Shown here one piece after another: positions 45,830 to 58,031 of a stretch of 64,000 bases of DNA. A program made the position numbers and the translations under genes. The notes under the pieces were generated by a model that saw only the letters and a list, made by a program, of their open reading frames with translations, made no database searches and was not told where the DNA came from. Source of the stretch: Carettochelys insculpta (Eukaryota > Chordata > Testudines > Carettochelyidae); contig NC_134137.1 of the NCBI RefSeq assembly GCF_033958435.1, forward strand, positions 224,109,501-224,173,500. Direction: 5' to 3'. How positions within the stretch are numbered: the first letter of the stretch is position 1; each line of letters opens with the position of its first letter.

Positions 45830-47324
45830 TAGCCTGGAGAAATTAACTGCCCCATTCTTTTCAATACCTTTCAGTATCAGGCAAATTAGTAGAAACAATA
45901 GTAAAGAATAAAATTGTCAGACACGTAAAATAACATGATATGTTGAGCAAAAGTCAACATGGTTTCTGTAAAGGGAAGTCATATCTTTCTAATCTATTAG
46001 AGTTCTTTGAAGGGGTTAACAAGCATGCGGACAGGAGGGATCCAGTAGACATAGTATACTTAGATTTCCAGAAAGCCTTTGACATGGTCCCTCACCAAAG
46101 GCTCTTATGTAAATTAGGTGGTCATGGGATAGGAGGAAAGATTCTTTCATGGATTGGGAACTGGTTAAAAGACAGGAAACAAAGGGTAGGAATAAATGGT
46201 AAATTTTCACAATGGAAGGGGGTAACTAGTAGCGTTCCCCAAGGGTCAGTGCTGGGACCAATCTTGTTCAACTTATTCATCAATGATCTAGAGAAAGGGA
46301 TAAGCAGTGAGGTGGCAAAGTTTGCACATGACACCAAACTGTTCAAGATAGTCAAAACCAGAACAGACTGTGAAGGACTTCAAAAAGACCTCAGCAAACT
46401 GAGTGATTGGGCAACAAAATGGCAAATGAAATTTAATGTGGGTAAGTGTAAGATAATGCACATTGGGAAAAATAACCCCAATTATACACACAATGTGATG
46501 GGGGCAAATAGCTACAACAGATCAGGAAAGGGATCTTGGAATTATAGTGGATAGTTTTCTGAAAACATCCACGCAGTGTGCAGCAGCAGTCAGTAAAGCA
46601 AATAGGATGTTAGGAATAATTGAAAAAGTGATAGAAAATAAGATGAAGAATATCTTACTTCCCCTATATAAAACTATGGTACGCCCACATCTTGAATACT
46701 ATGTGCAGATGTGGTCTCCTCACCTCAAAAAAGATATATTGGCATTAGAAAAGGTCCAGAAAAGGGCAACTAAAATGATTAAGGGTTTGGAACGAGTCCC
46801 ATATGAGGAGAGGCTAGAGAGACTGGGACTTTTCAGTCTAGAAAAGAGGAGACTGAGGGGTGATATGATAGAGGTATATAAAATCATGAATGGTGTGGAG
46901 AGAGTGAATACAGAAAAGTTTTTTACTTGTTCACATAATATAAGAACTAGAGGACAGCAAATGAAATTAATGGGTAGCAGGTTCAAAACTAATAAAAGAA
47001 AGTTTTTCCTTACACAGCACACAGTCAACCTGTGGAACTCCTTACCAGAAGATGCTGTGAAGGCCAGGACTCTAACAGAGTTTAAAAAAGAGCTCAATAG
47101 ATGTTTGGAGGTTAGGTCCATAGATGGCTATTAGCAAGGGGTAAGGTATGGTGACTCACCTTTTGTCGAAAGTGGGAGATGGATGGCAGGAGACAAATCA
47201 CTTGATCATTGTCTTGGGTTCACCTCCTCTGGGGCATCTGGCATTGGATACTGTCGGCAGATGGGATACTGGGCTACATGGACCTTTGGTCTGACCCAGT
47301 ATGGCCATTCTTATGTTCTTATGT
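45830..47324 (+). mobile_element. 5'-truncated CR1 LINE with 3' end
   Basis: A CR1 retrotransposon lacking its 5' part, running from about the start of the reverse transcriptase to the 3' end. After the coding stop (47132-47134) is a 190-base 3' region with GGGCTACATGGACCTTTGG and TCTGACCCAGTATGGCCATT. It closes with two TTCTTATG-type tail units, the usual CR1 ending. CR1 normally inserts without a poly-A tail and is truncated at the 5' side. The left junction is only approximate. Confidence 0.92.
45875..47134 (+). pseudogene. CR1 ORF2 reverse transcriptase and C-terminus, damaged
   Basis: The first frame (to about 46505) shows the RT core in order: LSKSQHGFCKGKS, DIVYLDFQKAFDMVPH with its catalytic Asp, VPQGSVLGPILFNLFINDL, then FAHDTKLFK, DWATKWQMKFNVGKCK. 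FAHDT stands where FADDT is expected, so the first Asp of the catalytic pair is His. A frameshift near 46505-46545 moves the protein to a second frame. That frame begins around [19 protein letters not shown] and runs through [56 protein letters not shown] and [19 protein letters not shown] to the stop. Upstream, an in-frame TAA (about 45931) also interrupts the frame. The element is not functional. Confidence 0.92.
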
Positions 47325-47458
47325 AATAGGGTGTAAACAATTACATCCAGTGTTTTAATTTTAAATATCGAGTCTTAAGCATTTCCCAGCTGACCAAACA
47401 ACACAAGAAAGATGATGGGCATTAACCACGTGGCGTCCTTGCAACCAGAATATACTAT

Positions 47459-47668
47459 GTATGTGTCTACACTAGGAACTAACTTTGAAGTTAGGCACTA
47501 CTTTGAAGTAGTCACCAGAGAGTCTATACACATTTCCCCCAACTTCAAAATCCTTACTCCATTCCTGGGAAGTTTAACTTCGAAGTAGGGTGTGTGTAGA
47601 CTTTCAACTTCAAAGTTGTACTTCGAAGTAAGCAACTTTGAAGTTCTTTTTGTAGTGTAGACACAGAC
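47459..47668. mobile_element. Small MITE with GTGTCTACACTA ends (210 bp)
   Basis: The left end GTATGTGTCTACACTAGG and inverted right end GTCTGTGTCTACACTAC agree. Inside are repeated AACTTTGAAGTT, ACTTCGAAGTA and GTGTGTAGAC motifs, including an internal GTGTGTAGACTTTC that copies the terminus. Flanks TAT and TCA do not match, so the target duplication is lost or the edges are off by a few bases. Confidence 0.65.
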
Positions 47669-50066
47669 TCAAAGAAAAAGAAATAGCGGTGTCTAACTCT
47701 ATGAACAGAATTAAAGTCCAGTGTCTTCCACCAATAGGAATATCTTCCCCATAGAGTCATGTCATCCTCTATAAAGGTTAATACTACAGAGGAGGGCTCC
47801 AGTTTGAATTCTGAGTTCATTTCTTATTCTTCCCAGGTGGTGTGGATTTTGCCACTTCCCCACCATAACACCCAGAGGTCTTGTATTGCCTTCACATCTT
47901 CTGTTAGATCTCATCCACAGAAAGAGTGCAGTGTTTCAGAATGCACAGTAGACTACGTTAACACTTACTGGGATAACATGAACTTCCTCATGATGGAAGA
48001 AGAAGATTCCCCGGGAAAAATATTAAGTAGGCAGAATGCATGTTTACTTGGATGCCTTCTGAGGTGGAGAAGACCATGTGTTCTTAAGACATACCATCCA
48101 AATCAGAAAGCATGGCACAGTCATCCGTGCTGAAGCGCTATTGGAACAAAACAATACAATGTGGCCTGAGAGTAAAATAGGCATCCATGGCACTGAGAAA
48201 TTCATTTGCAAATGATCGTGTCTTGCTCCCTATTTATTTTGCCTACAATGAAAACTACACAATTCAGTACCCATTTACATTTATGTTCTATACTGCAAAA
48301 ATTAGATCAAGCACAGGGGATAAACAAACACGTAAAGTATCCAATTCCCTTTCCTTCCTCCCACTCCACCTTCCATTACTTCCAAGCTATTTTCAGATTC
48401 TTGCCCTGGCACTTCCATCCAGAAGAGATCTAGACAGCTGGGCGAGCAAGCCTTTCTGAGTTGTTGCTTAAGGGTAAATATTAATGAAACTTCACTCTTG
48501 CTCTCTCTGTGCCCTTTGGGCTAAAATACATTTGTATACAGAACAGGTATACACTGGAGACAGGAGTCCATCAATATCATTAAAGCTGTTGTTATTGCTC
48601 TTATGAGTATGGAAAGATGGTAGAGAGAGGAGGGGAATGAGAAGGAAAGGACATTATGTTTTATGATTGCATTATGCGTCTCTCTGTTGTTGGTGCATTT
48701 GTGTATTTGCTTGCATTTTTCCCTTCTAATTCTGACACATTGGGAGAGATGGGCTTGCATGGAATGATGCCCAAGGATCTTGCAGAGGGCTGGGTCTAAA
48801 TTCCCCTGCACATCTGAGTATCTTGACAAGACAAGATTCTTGTAGTCCTTGACATTCCCTCCTTTGAGCTCCTTGGCTGACAGCTCTACTTTGGGACTAT
48901 CGCTGCTTCAGTCAGATTGCTAAGGAGGAGACCTCCTTGCCCACACACAGTCATGGTGATCGTGTGAATGAACAGGGTGCTGGACTGGGAGTCGAGGGAA
49001 CTAAATTATATTCCTGGCTTTCTGTGTGACCTTAAGTAACTCACTTTACATCTCCTTGCCTCATGTTGTCCATGGGGAGAATGTTACTTGCCTTCCTTTG
49101 CAGGGTGAACTGTGATCTATTAACAGCACTTATGCACCCTGGAGTGACCACATGGGCAGAGCCACCCACCCAAAAGGAAGAGCTGGGTAGTAGTTATGTA
49201 ACACTTGTGCAGAGTACAGATTCTCTCCTTTCTACAACAAGCTTAGAGATTCTGTGGTCAGGCCTGCCTTGCAGTCTTCGATCCTCAATACTTGAACAGG
49301 GCTTTTAACATCTTGGGCTGTTAAAAAAGGCAGGAAAACACATGCTAATAGTTCTCCCTACAAGGTCCATTGGCTGCTCCCTGCCAGGCCAGTGCTGCAG
49401 AGGACAGGCTTTCTGGCTCTTGCACTTCAGATCCCAGCTGGAACTATGAACCTCAGAGGTCCAAAAACAACACCACGTAATAAAAATTAGTTCTCTTCAT
49501 CACCAAGGCACTTTACAAGCTTGGTTAAATTAAACTTCACCACACCTATGTGAAGTAGGTGTAGTAAATACCATTATTAGAGGTGGGTGAATAATGCATG
49601 GAAATTGCTCCACAAATATTCATTTGACTGCGGAGCAAATTCATGTCAATTGCATTCATTCACCTTTCATGTCATTTCCCTCCAAGAGCTGAGCAATTCA
49701 GTTTTACTGGCACACACATCCCTGGAAGATGAACTGCAAAACTGTACACATGCCTATTTGTTTCTGAAGTGTTTGTGAGTTCACCTGATCCAGAAACAGA
49801 AACAACACATCTTCCTCTGGTGGAATTTTGGTATGGCACAATTGTGAAGGTGAGAATCTGGCCCATGCGTCTTATTTTACTACTCAGAGCTATGTTAGCT
49901 TAAGAAAATTTCACCAATATCCCCTCTCTGAAATTCTGACACAACAGCTTCTCAGCCATATTTGCCTCACTGTAATGGTTGCCTGACAGAGCTGGAAAAA
50001 ACTATTTTCTGGCCAAAAATTCAGATTTGATTATACCAAAATATTTCACAAATGTGTTATCCAACG
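47669..50066. other. No gene seen
   Basis: About 2.4 kb of non-coding DNA. Several 60-120-codon frames exist on both strands but overlap and lack domains. Confidence 0.4.
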
Positions 50067-50185
50067 TTTGGTCTTAGCTATGTTGGTCCCAGAATATGAG
50101 ACAGACAATGTAGGTGAGGTAATTTCTGTTTCTGAACCAGGTTCTACTTGTTTAAATAAAAGGTTGTCTCTCTCGCTAAGGTCTG
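50067..50185 (-). repeat. Dispersed repeat (GGTCCAATAAAAGATA-type), copy 3
   Basis: It reads TAGCTATGTTGGTCCCAG, then GACAGACAATGTAGGTGAGG and AATAAAAGGTTGTCTCTCTC. The inverted middle portion matches the wording of copies at 33498 and 36655. Confidence 0.45.
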
Positions 50186-50189
50186 TGAA

Positions 50190-51080
50190 AGTTAACTAGT
50201 CTGCCACAATTAAATACAAGGTGGAATTGACTATTAAGTAGAAAGTGTTAGCACCTGTTGCAAGAAACCATTCAAGGAGAAATGGGCAAAGAAGACCTGA
50301 GCAGTTGTAAGAACCAGAAGAATTAGTGGGCTACAGATTGTTGAAATAAGACATAAATCTAGTGTTTCTGGAGAACATTTGATTTTTGGTTTCTAGCAGA
50401 GTTCTGAGTTTCAGCCCCAAGCTCATTATTTGAAGGTGTTAGTGCAGGCTGCCTTTGAGGATGAGGACTAAGAGGTCAGATATGAAGTAGTCATTTTGTA
50501 AAAAGCATTCACTCACGGATAAGAGGTTGTGTGTGTGTGTTTCATCATTTTCAGCATGAGTTCATTTGGGAATGTAGTATTTTTTGGTTATGATTGTTAT
50601 TTTCACCAACAGAAGTTGGTCCCATACAGGAAAATCTCACACTGACCTTAGTTTTCATAAATTCATGTCAGTTCTGCCAAATTTTTACATTAACACTTTC
50701 ACATTTGCAAAGTAAAACATTTAGGTTTTCCTGTTCAAAGTAATTTTTCACTTCAAAATATCCTTTACTTTTAAAATAAGTAAATACATTAAAACGATTG
50801 AAGTTGAAAAGAAATTTTTTGGGGGGTTGAACAAAATGATTTGTTTGAACAAAACTAACATTTCAATTTGCTAATGTTAACAACAATTATTTCTTTATTT
50901 ATTTATTTAATTTGTTTATTTATTTAATTTGTTTTCAGATTAAATTTATTTAATTTGTTTTCAGAATTGCCAATGAATTGGAGAAATCCCTTACTCACAG
51001 AAATTTAACATTACAGACGCCTTCTTGGGAACTGATCCAGAGACCACCAGTGCTATAACTTGAGCATAAGAACCAAGGAA
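50190..51080. other. No gene seen; (TTTA)n tract
   Basis: AT-rich DNA with a short (GT)n run near 50527-50540 and the TTTA-rich duplication listed separately. Confidence 0.4.
50886..50965. repeat. TTTA-rich tandem duplication
   Basis: (TTTA)n followed by two near-identical copies of TTATTTAATTTGTTTTCAGA, about 27 bases apart. This looks like replication slippage. Confidence 0.8.
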
Positions 51081-51084
51081 CCAA

Positions 51085-51445
51085 TCAGTGGGTTACACCT
51101 ACTCTCTCTGATAATTACTATTAATAAAGACGACGGATTTCAAGAAGGCAGAATTCAGCCAACTCAGAGAGTTAAGAGGTAAGGTCCCATTGGAAGCAAG
51201 TCCATGAGGAAAAACAATTGAAGACTGTTGGCAGTTTCTGCAAAGAGATGTTATTAAGGGTACAAAAATAAATGACTGCACAGCATAGGAAAGAAGAAAC
51301 ACGGTAAGAGACCACCCTGGCTTAACCAGGAGATCTTGGATAATGTAAAAAATCAAAAAGGAATCCTATAAAAAGTGGAAATTAAGTCAAGTTATCAAAG
51401 ATGAATATTAAAAAAAAAAGTATGTAGAGGCAAAAAACAACTCAG
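51085..51445 (+). pseudogene. CR1 ORF2 fragment between endonuclease and RT
   Basis: With stops and frame changes, translation shows DFKKAEFSQLRELRGKVP, EDCWQFLQRDVIKGTKI and YKKWKLSQVIKDEY followed by KKKYVEAKNNSG. These correspond in order to the region of CR1 ORF2 that links the endonuclease to the reverse transcriptase (the part with a PPW-type motif and a KKWK helix). Several in-frame stops make it clearly dead. It continues after an interruption at 51884. Confidence 0.7.
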
Positions 51446-51469
51446 GATTAACTTACATTATACAGGAGC

Positions 51470-51883
51470 TCTGGGTGCTGCCACCCCTACCGCACCTTCA
51501 CCAGGCTGCCGTCTCTTCCTCAGTGCAGCTGTGCGGATCCCTGCAGCCCTCCTCCTCCCTCCCTGACTTGCAGTGCGTGCAGCTCTCTGCACTGCCACAC
51601 TGAAACAATGGAGCTTAATTTAATTGGTTTAACGTTCACTTCCCTCCTGTCAGCCATTAAGCCAAATAAATTGAGTTTTAGTCTTTCAATGCAGCAGGGC
51701 AGGGAGCTAGAAGAGGAGTGAGCACGGACAGCAGCGGGAGCTGCAAATGGCTCCTTAAAGACCCACATGTGGCTCGGGGCTGTAAACCAACTTTCAAAAT
51801 GGTGCCATTGCCAGCTTCGCAGGACAAATGAAAAGGCTCATGGACTGGATTCTGTCACGCAGGCCACACATTGGACATCCCTG
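51470..51883 (-). mobile_element. hAT/Charlie-like element with one clear end, inside a CR1
   Basis: The right edge reads CCACACATTGGACATCCCTG; inverted, CAGGGATGTCCAATGTGTGG is a typical hAT/Charlie terminus (CAGGGGTGTCCAA type). Sequence on each side belongs to the same CR1 ORF2 region, so this is an insertion into the CR1. The left terminus is not recognisable, so the left edge is approximate and no target duplication is claimed. Confidence 0.55.
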
Positions 51884-51975
51884 TCCTAGAATATTCAAGG
51901 AGATAACTGAGGTGATATCTGATCCATTAGTTATTGCTTTTTGAAAAATAACAGAAGACTAGAGCAGAGGCGACT
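51884..51975 (+). pseudogene. CR1 ORF2 fragment (just before RT), continuing from 51445
   Basis: AGAATATTCAAGGAGATAAC and GAGGTGATATCTGATCCATT encode, in a broken frame, the segment that normally precedes the RT of CR1 (helix followed by a TEVISDPLVIAF-like string). It ends near 51970. Confidence 0.5.
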
Positions 51976-52119
51976 GGTTTAGGGATTCCATGCGGGGTAT
52001 CTAGGGGTTGACCACAAGATAAATATGAGTAAAGAGTGTGAAACTACTGGGGGAAAAAACTGGGATATATTAGCAGAAGTTATATATATATTAGATATAT
52101 TAGCGAAGATATATTAGCG

Positions 52120-52490
52120 AAGCGGTCAGGGAGCTGCTGACAGGGGAGTTTAAAGAGGGAGAAGAGCAAGTGAGCCCACCACTGAAGAAGCTACCAGGTG
52201 AGAGTGCTGATCTCTGGGTGAGTGAGCGTGTGCTTTAACTGCTGGCATTTGAACTGCTATTTTGATTCCAGGTGGAGGGAGTTTCAGTTTCAGTTGGGAC
52301 TGTCTGCCTGACCTTTTGCTTCCTTGGTCAGCCTTCCCCTGTGTGACTCATAGGGGGAGGGCCTGAGAGAGGCCAGCAGGCTTAAAAGCCAGAGGCAGGA
52401 GCAACCAGAGGAGCGAAGCGGACAGGGAGCTGCAGACAGGGGAGTTTAAAGAGGGAGTTTGACAGAGGGAGTGTGACAGAGAGGACTATA
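52120..52490 (+). repeat. CR1-like 5' untranslated region with a duplicated block
   Basis: The block GCGAAGCGG(T/A)CAGGGAGCTGC followed by GACAGGGGAGTTTAAAGAGGGAG occurs twice, near 52124 and near 52414, about 290 bases apart. It resembles repeated promoter units at the 5' end of some CR1 elements. Between the copies are CAGGTGAG and a later TTCCAG, a possible cryptic intron. The next ATG is at 52491. Confidence 0.55.
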
Positions 52491-53330
52491 ATGGTTAGGA
52501 AGACCCGCAACACCTGTGCCAGCACTACTGCTGTCTCCTCCACTTGTGCCTGTAGCCAGACAGACTGCCTGACCATGGATGTTTCTACCCAGATCCTGGT
52601 GTGGTTCTGCAAGGACTGTGGCTTGCCGTTCCCACTTACTGATACCCAGGCTGAGGGGAATATTCAGTGTGGAAGGTGCCTGCTGGTGGAATCTCTCAGG
52701 CGGCAGGTGGGGGAGCTAGAGGAGGAGGTGGCCAGGTTAAGGAGTATCCGAGTCCATGAGCAGTTCCTGGATAATATTCAGGCGGAGACTGCGGAGGTAA
52801 CTGTCCCAGTCCACAGGACGGCTGATAAACCACTGGAGGAGGTGGACACTGGCAGCTGGTTACTTCTCGCAGCAGGCAGTGTCCCACCCCTGCTCAGAAC
52901 CCTCCCACCGTGGTACTGGAAAACCGTTATGCTGTACTCGATACAGGAGACCAAGAATTACCCCGTACAGACGAGGAGAAGCCTCGTACCCCCCCACCCT
53001 CAACAGAGCTGGAGCCAGAAACAGAGGATGAGCAGCCTGGGACCTTTAGCTGGACAGAGCTGGCGCCACTCCTGACCCAGAGCCCAGCCACATGGCCGCC
53101 AACCTCACTGCCTCTGCCCTTGCTGACCCCCAGCCCTCCTGCTCCCGCAGCCCTGCCCCTGCCCAACATCCCCCCAGGCTTCATGCAATTCACCCACTGG
53201 CTGATGGCTGCTGCCCCCCCACCCCCGACACACCATAGAAGGCCATGTCTCCCAGGTCGAATGGATAGCACTGCGAGCCATGGGGCCAGGGGGAGACCAG
53301 ACTGTGCCAAATGCATGTGCCACCCATGCA
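52491..53330 (+). pseudogene. CR1 ORF1 (zinc-motif and coiled-coil protein), frameshifted
   Basis: ORF1 of a CR1-like retrotransposon, an RNA-binding helper protein in this family. From the ATG at 52491 the first frame has cysteine pairs (CKDC and CGRC with an intervening NIQ), then the helix SLRRQVGELEEEVARLRSIR and HEQFLDNIQAE, the layout of CR1 ORF1 N-termini. Near 52890-52910 the frame changes: the continuation ENRYAVLDTGDQELP (a close match to the NRFAVLQ-type motif of CR1 ORF1) lies in another frame. It is followed by a Pro/Glu-rich tail. The region beyond about 53330 is GC-rich without a recognised motif. ORF2 does not follow it directly. Confidence 0.7.
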
Positions 53331-53599
53331 GGAACCCCTCAATGCCTGGAAACCCTTTGGGCCACTGGCATGTTGCGGGGGTGGGGGCAAGGGGGCTCAG
53401 TGTTATGCCTGGTCCCAGTGGCACCCCAGGGTTCCTGTGCAGCAGGGCCCGCTGTGCAGGGTACATATGCCTGCACACCTGGGACATCCCCATTCCCTGG
53501 CCCAGGGGAGAGGGCTGCTTCCCACTAAGGGTGGGGGCGGGGGCACAGCCTTTGGGACTGTGGCAGAGACATTGTAAACAATTTACAGACTAAGAGGTA

Positions 53600-54300
53600 T
53601 TTGCAGATGTGATTTAGCAAATAATTTCAAATAGCAAATATGTTTGAGAAACTCAAAATCTGTTTGTGGCTATTTCCCAAAAGGGGAGGAGGAAAAAGCT
53701 AGAATTGTCAAACCACTGGCACAAACCAAAGTATTCAGTTTGCTCTAATTGATGTTTCGATTTTACTAGCAGTGACAACGGAGGCATTGAAGGGCTGAAG
53801 ACAAAATTTTCAAAAGCAGCAGTCAGCCACTGCTTCAGGTTCTCAGCTTCAGCTGCTGTCTGAAAGTACCGTGGAACCATCCTGTCACGGATGATAGGTA
53901 TGGCTGATCAGAGCCTCTGAAAATCAGACTCTATGCATCTCATCTGGGCACCCATTTTTGAAAATAATGACCTAAATGACTTGCCTAACGCCACACAGTG
54001 AAGCAGTGTTAGGGCTGGGGTTAGAATCCAGTTTCTCGACTCCTGCCTTTAACTCAAAAGACCATACTTCATCGGACTTAGTGACAAAAATTCTTCTCGC
54101 CGCTACCAGTAACCTCCATGTGTGAGGAGCTGACTCTCAACTGACATTAGAAGGATTTAAGGGAAAGTTTCCTCTTCCCCCCATTGTGTGTCATCAGCAA
54201 TTGCTCAAATCTGTTATTGTGCATTACTCCACAGACAGAGTTCATATCAAAATAAGAATTAACTCAGGAACATCAAAGTCCGCACCCAAGCTCAGATGAC
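53600..54300. other. No gene seen
   Basis: AT-leaning spacer between the CR1 ORF1 remnant and a MITE. No supported features. Confidence 0.4.
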
Positions 54301-54303
54301 TAA

Positions 54304-54558
54304 TGCTGGGTCTACACTCACTGAGGAAGATCAAACACTTACGTTTGATTTTCAGGGTGCCATTTCATGTATGCAAGAAACAGTGCATTTCAGGGTGAAT
54401 GTCGACCCGGAACTTCTTTTGACCGGCATGGTAGTAAGGAAGGTCAATGGGAGGAGCGCTCCCCTCGACCTTCTGCCATGAAGACAGGCATGGAAGTCGA
54501 CGGTTGCAATGTCGATTTTTGGTATGCAATTGATATCCAGGTAAATGTAAATGCAGCC
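54304..54558. mobile_element. MITE with TAA target duplication (255 bp)
   Basis: The left end TGCTGGGTCTACACTCAC matches, at about two-thirds of positions, the inverted right end GGCTGCATTTACATTTAC. TAA flanks both sides (54301-54303 and 54559-54561). Interior motifs GTCGACC and CGACGGTTGCAATGTCGAT resemble the CpG-rich subterminal palindromes of the Harbinger group. Non-coding. Confidence 0.7.
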
Positions 54559-54561
54559 TAA

Positions 54562-57500
54562 GACAAGGCAATACACTGAGTCTTTTTCAATCCACAATTG
54601 CTAAGGTGTTGATTTGAGAAGATTTCAGAATGGCTCTTATTTAGCTGAGTCACTAGTAGGTATCTGAGGGAGAGGAGAAAAGTGATTTGGAGACTGTACA
54701 TTTAAAGGAAAAGGGGTGGTTGTGCAGGAAACTTCCACTACTTGAAACATTTAATAAAGAACAATAAATCATAGTTGTCTACACTTATAGAACTTCTTCC
54801 ATCAAAGGCTATTTTTTGTCAAACTTATTTTTTTAATTAAAGTTAAAATGTCATTTCTATTTTACTAAATTCGGGGTTGACTAAATTTGGGGTTTGACAA
54901 AATGAGATTTTCCACAAAGTGTTTGCTTTCCTTGAAAATGCCAACATTTTCTTGAAAATATAAATGTCTGAAGATCAAAATATCTTTGACTGAACTAAAG
55001 CTCCCTTCATGCACCAGAGCCAGGGACTCTAATGACACTGTCCGATCCCCTCAGTAACTGAGAAGAAAGGGGTGCTGCAAGGGAGATGTCTGACCAGAAA
55101 GCTCAGCCCAGAAAGAAAATGCATCTGAACTACCTCCCCCACCAATTACTACAGTACCATTCTGAGTAATTTTTGTTCAGGTTTCAGATGAATTTTCTTT
55201 TTTTAATATTTTACTAAAAAGATGGAAAGTGCCACACGAAGCTTTGATTAAAATGAAAAACAACGAGTTTTTTTGTTGAAATTTTCTTGAGGAAAAAATT
55301 ACTTTTTGGACCAGCTCTTGCTATTGTGCTCTTTTGAGGCAGATACAGCTCCAGCTGAAGTCAGTGGGGGCTCTTTCCATTGATTTTAATGGGCATTGGA
55401 GAAGGTTCTTTGTGCTCTGTCTCCCAGCCCAACAGGCCCTAGGTTACTGTTTAACAAAGTCATTCCCGCCAGCATCTCTCCTTCTTTATCAAAAAAAAAA
55501 AAAAAGGCAAAAAAGTTCTGAAGGTGCAAGGAGAAAAAAAAGAGCACAGTGTATTTCTTAATAAAGCCACAAGGTTACAGGGGATTGTCTGCTAATAATG
55601 TGCCGTTGGTTTGGCGACAAGCTGCAGCAGCGAGCAGCAGGGACACCCCTTCATGGCTAAGGCTTTTCTTCAAAGGGGTCTGTTAAAAGTATTTCAGAAA
55701 GAGATGTGTGTGAAGTCTTTAAATGTGTCAACAGCGATGACAGACACATGAACTCTGCCCACTCCTGAGCTGACGCCATCCTTCAAAGCCGAGGAGATCG
55801 ACCTTTCCAGTTGAGAGTCACTGAGTGGCAGCAGGGGGTGTCCAATGTTTGTTCCTAAGACTCTTTAAGTTGTTTTGTTTTGTTTTTCACGCAATGGAGA
55901 AATGGAAAGTGGCCAACCAAAGTAAAGGTCCAGCTGAAAGATCTTAGATTCCCTGGAAACTGAATGAGGACTAAAGGGGATGGTAAGTCACTGATTAACC
56001 AAGCTGTGAAATCCGTCACCAGTCGAGAAAACAAATACTGAAGACAGGACCAAAAAAAACCAAAAACAAAAACAAGAGCTTGTTTCTCTGATCCCACAGT
56101 TATGAGAGGCAAGTTAGATTTTCTCAGAGAATTAAGTGCCTGGTGATGATCCTGCTACACAGAGTACGCCTGTCTGCAAGCAATGTCCTCATGACCCACT
56201 GGACCCATCACCTTCCTTAGTTTGCCACTCCCCTGTATGAATCACTTCACATCAGGCTTTCTGGGAAGGGTGAGGAAAAATATAGTATAGCATGAACCCC
56301 ACAATTTTCTACAGTGGAAACAGGAAATGATTTGATAAATAAAGCAAGCACGGTTTCAGGTCTGTGACTCAGCAACAGGACACATTCAGCAGAGAAATAA
56401 CAAAACCAATGGCATTTCCATACCAAGTAGTGGAGATCCAGATCCTCCTGCATTTTCTGGCAGCTAGACCAAAGTTTGGGGTTGCAGACAATGATCTTGC
56501 AGGCACTAAAAGGTGCAGATCTCCTTACGTGGATGGAGGTGCTAATGAGCCGAGCAAGACACTAGAGCGAGTAACCCAACTGGGGCTACACACATTCTTA
56601 ACATTAAGCATGTGCTCAAGGGCTTTACTGTTTCAGGGCCTTAACAGAGGAAACAACAACTCCTGAAATCATGCCTTGGCCTCTAACTGAAAGAGGGGAG
56701 GGGGATGATTTTTAGATGCTGGATGATCTCAAGATTGAGGGTCCGGAGTGCACAGACACGGGGACCTTCCATCGAGATACAAAATAATACCACAGTCAAG
56801 TGAGTCTATGGGCTTGAGATGGAACATTCCCATTTAGTGGCAAAGCAAAACAATGCATAGATGGAGCTCAGAAACAGAAAGAAACACCTCCTTAAAAGCC
56901 GTGATGTAAATAACACCTCCGCAAACCCCACTGTTGCCAGGAAAGAAGGGAATGAGAGAAGAAAAGTGAGGAGAGGAATGTATGCACACTTGCTAAGGAA
57001 TGGGCACAGGCAGGTTCCTGGTCACAGGCTAAGAGGTAAAAACAAGCTCTGAATACAAGTGAGTGAAGAAGCCAGCTGGGTCTGAAGCTGGAGGTGCTGC
57101 TCAGTGAATATCCAAGGAGTAGGCAAGGGTCCAGCTAACACATGATGGAAATTTTCAGACAAAGTGATGTGAATGGAGTTGCAGCTGCTCATGTCAGGTG
57201 TGATTTTGATCCATTAGGAATCATGTGCCAGAAAGATTGCCACTGTGATCCCAATCAGGTTTTACAAGAGCCCCAGTACATGCTGGGACAGGGCCATTTG
57301 GGAGGTCTGGTTAGATTCAGGAAGATGATAGAGAAAATCTAAAATGTCCAATAAAACTGCTTACGAGTCTGGCATCATTAAAGTTTCTATCCCTTAGACA
57401 CTCCTGCTCAGATTCATGTCTTTAAGGGCAGAGTTTTATTCCCTTATATTTTCAAACATTTATAAAATGCTGTCCAATGTCTTCAGTTTAGTTTTTTAAA

Positions 57501-58031
57501 TTCCCAGCCTTCTGTACACCACTAGCAATGGGGTAATTCCAATACAATCTATCTCTGCAAGTAACAGTCCATATAGCCAACAGAAAAATGTGAAACTGTC
57601 TTAAACTTCAATCAGCATTTCCTCTTGGCATGCAGCTTTTCCATAGATGGTTCACAAGAAATAAGAGCTAGTGCCTCCCCAGACTTCCTGAAGTGTGAAC
57701 ACAGGCACCAGTGATGTGTCACAGCCCCAGGTATGATATTACAGTCCTGGGCATAATGAGAGTCAGAACGCCGGGCATGACACCACATTAGAGTTTCAGA
57801 TCTGACACCACATTACAACCAGGATTCCTGAATGTACCCTATGACCCTCAACGTATCTTCCTTTGTTTGTGTCCAGAAAGGAAGGACGATATGACTGGTG
57901 ATGACAAAGAATATTTTTATGTGGTACCTAACACAGTGGGGCCCTGGAAGCCAGCAGCCCCTTAATAGTAGGGTAACACAAACAATAATAAATTGAAAAG
58001 GGTATCACAAACCAAGGCTTATATTATGGAT
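54562..58031. other. No gene seen
   Basis: About 3.5 kb of non-coding DNA with A-runs near 55491-55505. Several short frames lack motifs. No bounded repeat was supported. Confidence 0.4.
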
